A program made the translations under genes and the position numbers. Under the pieces are notes generated by a model that saw nothing but the letters and a program-made list of their open reading frames with translations, did no database searches and was not told where the DNA came from. This document shows positions 60,265-64,000 of a stretch of 64,000 bases of DNA, piece after piece. The first letter of the stretch is position 1. Every line of letters starts with the position of its first letter. Source of the DNA: Anseranas semipalmata (Eukaryota; Chordata; Aves; Anseriformes; Anseranatidae); the NCBI GenBank assembly GCA_013399115.1, contig VXAA01003389.1, forward strand, positions 57,771 through 121,770, given 5' to 3'.

Positions 60265-63200
60265 GAAAGAGAAAGAGAAAGAGAAAGAGAAAGAGATAGT
60301 GCCTATCACTCAGAATATAACAACAGCTCAAGGACTAGAAGTCTTTTCCCAGACTAAAAGTATTTAAAGATACAGTCTTTTAAGTGTGTACATTAACCAA
60401 GTAACTACAGGTTATTTCCTCAGAAGCCCTGTGTACCTTTTCATCTTAAGCTGTGATGATATGTGGAAAGCATTAAAAGACTCACTGAAAAAAAAATATC
60501 AAGAAAAAAGCTGACAAGTGAAAGGATATGTTGTAAACTTAGGAGTTAGAGCACTCACTTGGAGTAAACCATTACTGGGTACCAGCCCCTGCTTCCAGGA
60601 TTGCATTTATATTTTATTCAAGGATTTTTCATGTGCAAATAATTCTGAGGTGGGAAACAAAGTCCATACTACTAAGGTTAGAGTGGTAAGCATCTCATAT
60701 ACCTTTAGATATGTACTCAAGATGGCAGTAAGAACAGGATTACTCCCCATGGGGGCACAAGACAAGCATGACCCCAGAGCAGGCAATGCCCTTGCTGACC
60801 CAGGTGCAGTACCACATAACCCAAGCAGGATGCTGATAGCAGGGACCATCAAAGAGCATAGCTCAGGCTAAGGGCCCCAGGTTGAGCTGAAAATGGGTCT
60901 CCCATGGGTGGGCAGGGTCAGCAAGGACTGGTAGCACCCTCAGGGCACTAACACAAGGCATCTAACAAGCTTCAGCACCAAAACCATGTTCAGGCTTCAT
61001 AGTAATTCCCAAGATAGTGGTGGCCTTGAATAATGAAATACTCTGATCCAGCTACCATAGGTCTGGAACTCAGACAGCATATTAGTGTGTAGCGAGCTGA
61101 GGTCAGAGGATTACAGTGGACATGTCTCAGTTTGCAAGTAGGCAAACCACATTTTTATCAGGTTTGCTACAAACTTTAGAATATTGAATTGACTTGGCTG
61201 TTGAGGTTCTACTTACTGTGTTGGTAGCAGTCCACCCTAAGATCAGGAAAAATAACCAGGACAGTGAAAATAAAGAACAACAGTTCACATTCAGTGTGCT
61301 TCAGATACCAAGCAACATAGGATCACCTTGATGCTAATTCCCCAGTGGTAGGGATTTTGTGGCAAATATGTCATCACTGTGACTAATTTCACAATCGACA
61401 TTGTATTCAGCCTATGTAATCTTCCCACTGAGTAGCACTGATGTCTCATCCTGGTCTAATTAGACAAAAGTTTCAGGATCACATTAGGGTCAGACAGAAG
61501 ACATTTACAGGGAGTGAGGTCAGGAAATTACATGTAAAAGGCAGCAGTGGTAGTGGAGAAATGGCCATGCCTTGAATGAGGAGAGAGCATGACCTTGAGC
61601 TCTTGAGCCCTTGCCAAGTCTGCAAGCACTAAGCAAGCAAAACAAAATCTAACAAGGTAAAAATAGTAAATCACGTCCTTGCATATATTTAGGAAAGCCA
61701 AGTACATTCCTGGTTATTGTTATAGCTGAGCTGTTTTTGGCAAAAGCCACATTTTTAATAAAATAGTCTAGTCACTGGGCACTGAAGAGAATCAAAGTGG
61801 AGTTTATTCCCCTGGCGATATACAAAGCTATTTTTCTTAGTAGTTGAGCCACTCTGCCTACCACAAACCTACTCCTGCTCTCTTGAAGTCAGTAAAAATG
61901 CTTCTATTGATTTCCACAAGCATGGGATCAGATCTAATGCCAAAATCATCTGGGAGGTAGAGAAGAAAATAACAGCCGAATATTGAAATGTTATGATGAA
62001 TATCTGCCATATTTAGCACTGCTTTTGCACATTATTCTAAAAAGAATAACAGGAAGGTGTTTCCATTTTACTGAAGAATTCATCAGAAAAAAATAGATGC
62101 CTCATCAAGGCATAAAAATAGAATGGAATTATTGCTTTGCCTTTTGCACTGTTGTTGTGAAAAAGGATACTGGACCCATAAGCTTCTCTATTTATTCAAA
62201 TGGTATCAGGAACTCTAATAAATTAGACACAGGATAGATCAAACCTGTGTGTACACAGAAACCGTTTTTCTTTGTGACAACCCAGTCTGAGAAAATCTGT
62301 ATTTTATTTACATGTAATTTTTCCATTATAGGTAGATATGAAAAAAATAGGTTATTAATTTCAAAATGATCACTACAAATACCTGTTTATATATGTGAAG
62401 CCAATTAGTCTAGTGTTAACAGATTCTCAAAGCATTACTTTAAAAGTGTTTGCATTAGTAAACTAACTAAAGAATTAAAGAATGCACCAAAGTTTGATTT
62501 CTTTTTTGAATAAACAAACTGTGTTCATCTAGAGGTAAAGAAAAAAGACTGTATGAAATATAAACCCTAGACTGAGAAGCAGAGTAATAAATGGTATCTT
62601 TCATTCTACAAGTTCTGACTTTTTACAGATTCCTCCTATTTTCAGCTTCACCTAGAGCAAGTGGTAAAACAAAAATAAAATGATTTCAACACCAGAAAGC
62701 ATAAAGGATAATAAATAAACCTTTTATGTCTTTCCTTTCTCACTTTTCCTCAAAATATTTGTTACTTCCAACTGTCTGTAAAGGTCTTTGCTCATAAGAA
62801 ATTTGACACTGTCAAAAACAGTGCTACTTATAAAAGTAGAAATAAGTTTTAGACAGCAAATACATTTCTAGTCTATTGGAACTGTCTATTGAACTTTTAA
62901 TGTAGCATCTTCTGTGTTATGCACAACTCATGCACTAAAAAGAAAGCTTATTATTATTAAAGCTTATTATTACCTTGGATAGCTGAAATTTGCTATTTTT
63001 AGCTTGACTTTGTTGAAGACAATGCAGAGTTGGTAATAAAATAAAGATCATAAACATACATTACATATTCTGCTCATGTCTAATTACAGTAGCCTTTCTG
63101 ATCATAGTTAAAGTCCATGGCAATTTGCTTCTATAGTGCATATGGAGTCTGGTTGGTTTTAGGTTGGAGATCATTATACCTTCTTTGTTGTGGCTTCCTT

Positions 63201-63439
63201 ACCTTGGGAAGAAAAGAAGGAGTGAGGAAAGAGGGCATGTCTTGGAAGTCAAGAGGTTCACCAGAACCTAGAAAATTGGATTCACTCAATACAGTCTGAG
63301 CTGAACTCTGGTTTTATACTAAATGGTTTGGCTGTGTGCTAATATCTAACAGCATTCCTACCGTTGAGTTGGAAGACACTAACTAATATCTGTTAGTTTC
63401 CAGAATTTCACAGATATTGCAGCTTATGTTTTGACATAT
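57820..63439. other. AT-rich stretch, no recognised gene
   Basis: About 5.6 kb. It has a T run at 59285-59299, a purine tract at 60234-60296 and a GC-richer patch at about 60740-60960. No gene, RNA or transposon is recognised. The longest frame (117 codons at 60518-60871) is unremarkable. Confidence 0.55.
60234..60296. repeat. (GAGAAA)n purine microsatellite
   Basis: A 63-nt A/G-only run of GAGAAA units, preceded directly by a short pyrimidine stretch (CTTTCTTTTTTCC, 60221-60233) that is partly complementary to it. A hairpin or triplex is possible. Confidence 0.92.
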
Positions 63440-63496
63440 AGGTTGGACTGGATGATCTTGGAGGTCTTTTCCAACCTAAACGGTTCTGTGATTCTG
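63440..63496 (+). mobile_element. CR1 LINE 3' tail fragment
   Basis: About 57 bp of CR1 3' end on the + strand: GGTTGGACTGGATGATCTTG, then TCTTTTCCAACCTAAACGG and TTCTGTGATTCTG. It is strongly 5'-truncated. Confidence 0.88.
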
Positions 63497-64000
63497 TTAC
63501 ATGTCAGTAAACAGAATGATGAAAATATGACTTTTGCTTCACCAAAGACAAGGTGAAGAACAGTCTGAGATAGACACCTTCGTGATAGCAGAAAAAACTC
63601 TCTTGCAGATCTCCTTCCTCATCTCTCACATTTAAATCTTAAGGAATGCCACTTAAGTGCTTCAAGTGATGGAGAAATGTGATGTGGAGCTAAGAGATAA
63701 AAAAAAGAATAACAAAATTGAATGGAACAAAACTTCCAAAATATTATCACTATACACAATAGCAGAGACCAATACACACAGTGCATTAATACCTCATTTC
63801 TTAATAATTAGTTGCATCAAGGAAATGCTTATACCAAATTTTAAGTCAGGCTCTATTGTTCTAGAAGCTTCACAAGGAAATTATAAGAAACAGCCCCTGC
63901 GAATTTGCAGTTACAGTGGGGAAAAAACACAAAATGACAAAGAAAGTACCATTATCCCCTGTAACAACTGCAATACGCATCCAACATCTAAAATGTGTGT
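63497..64000. other. AT-rich end of window, no gene
   Basis: About 500 bp with no recognised gene or repeat. Confidence 0.6.

Noticed and set aside
1..64000. tRNA, rRNA, snRNA or miRNA genes
   Set aside because: I found no cloverleaf with the internal promoter boxes, no conserved rRNA blocks and no long, well-paired hairpin of precursor size. A covariance-model search would be needed to exclude weak candidates.

Overview
This is an almost gene-free, AT-rich eukaryotic window that reads as bird genomic DNA. The main evidence is the repeat content. There are at least seven CR1 (chicken repeat 1) LINE fragments ending in the avian-type ATTCTATG-like 3' motif instead of a poly-A tail. There are also several solo LTRs of avian endogenous retroviruses (ERVs) with 5-bp target duplications. 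I found no convincing intact protein-coding gene, tRNA, rRNA or CRISPR array. The species cannot be named from the sequence. The LTR types are ones I associate with Neoaves, which is a recollection and not a search result.

Layout. Positions 1 to about 15600 are unique-looking AT-rich sequence with homopolymers and one notable hairpin cluster (5736-5779). A very degraded LINE reverse-transcriptase relic lies at about 15640-16235. Next come a complete solo LTR (16744-17338, family 1, + strand) and a complete solo LTR of a second type (18037-18800, - strand), each with matching 5-bp target-site duplications. A CR1 lies at 22617-23138. Positions 24406-28281 are a direct tandem duplication of a 2.04-kb unit whose second copy contains the only long assembly gap (290 N). 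Its junctions lie in poly-A runs, so it is either a real poly-A-mediated duplication or a false duplication. Right after it come an LTR fragment (29050-29371) ending at a single N and a second family-1 LTR (29634-30190).

Positions 30200-43380 hold simple repeats, three CR1 pieces or relics and a 173-nt all-purine tract (38740-38912). Two CR1 3' ends are stacked at 43387-43878. A nearly full-length family-2 LTR with a GC-rich, stop-poor core lies at 45041-46114. A further candidate LTR lies at 47978-48643. The longest CR1 (50165-51187, - strand) still shows part of a reverse transcriptase with a decayed active site. An internally deleted family-2 LTR (53226-53531), a third family-1 LTR (55113-55605) and another CR1 (57059-57819) follow. 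The rest, to 64000, is unique AT-rich sequence ending with a small CR1 tail at 63440-63496.

Because no gene is recognisable, the window is best described as intergenic or intronic DNA shaped by CR1 and ERV insertion. The longest reading frames are explained by GC-rich LTR cores or by chance. Two short exon-like segments (32464-32733 and 54817-54910) are flagged but unproven. Nothing here looks like an undescribed functional system. The strongest anomalies are the gap-containing tandem duplication, the modular LTR structure and the candidate unlisted LTR.
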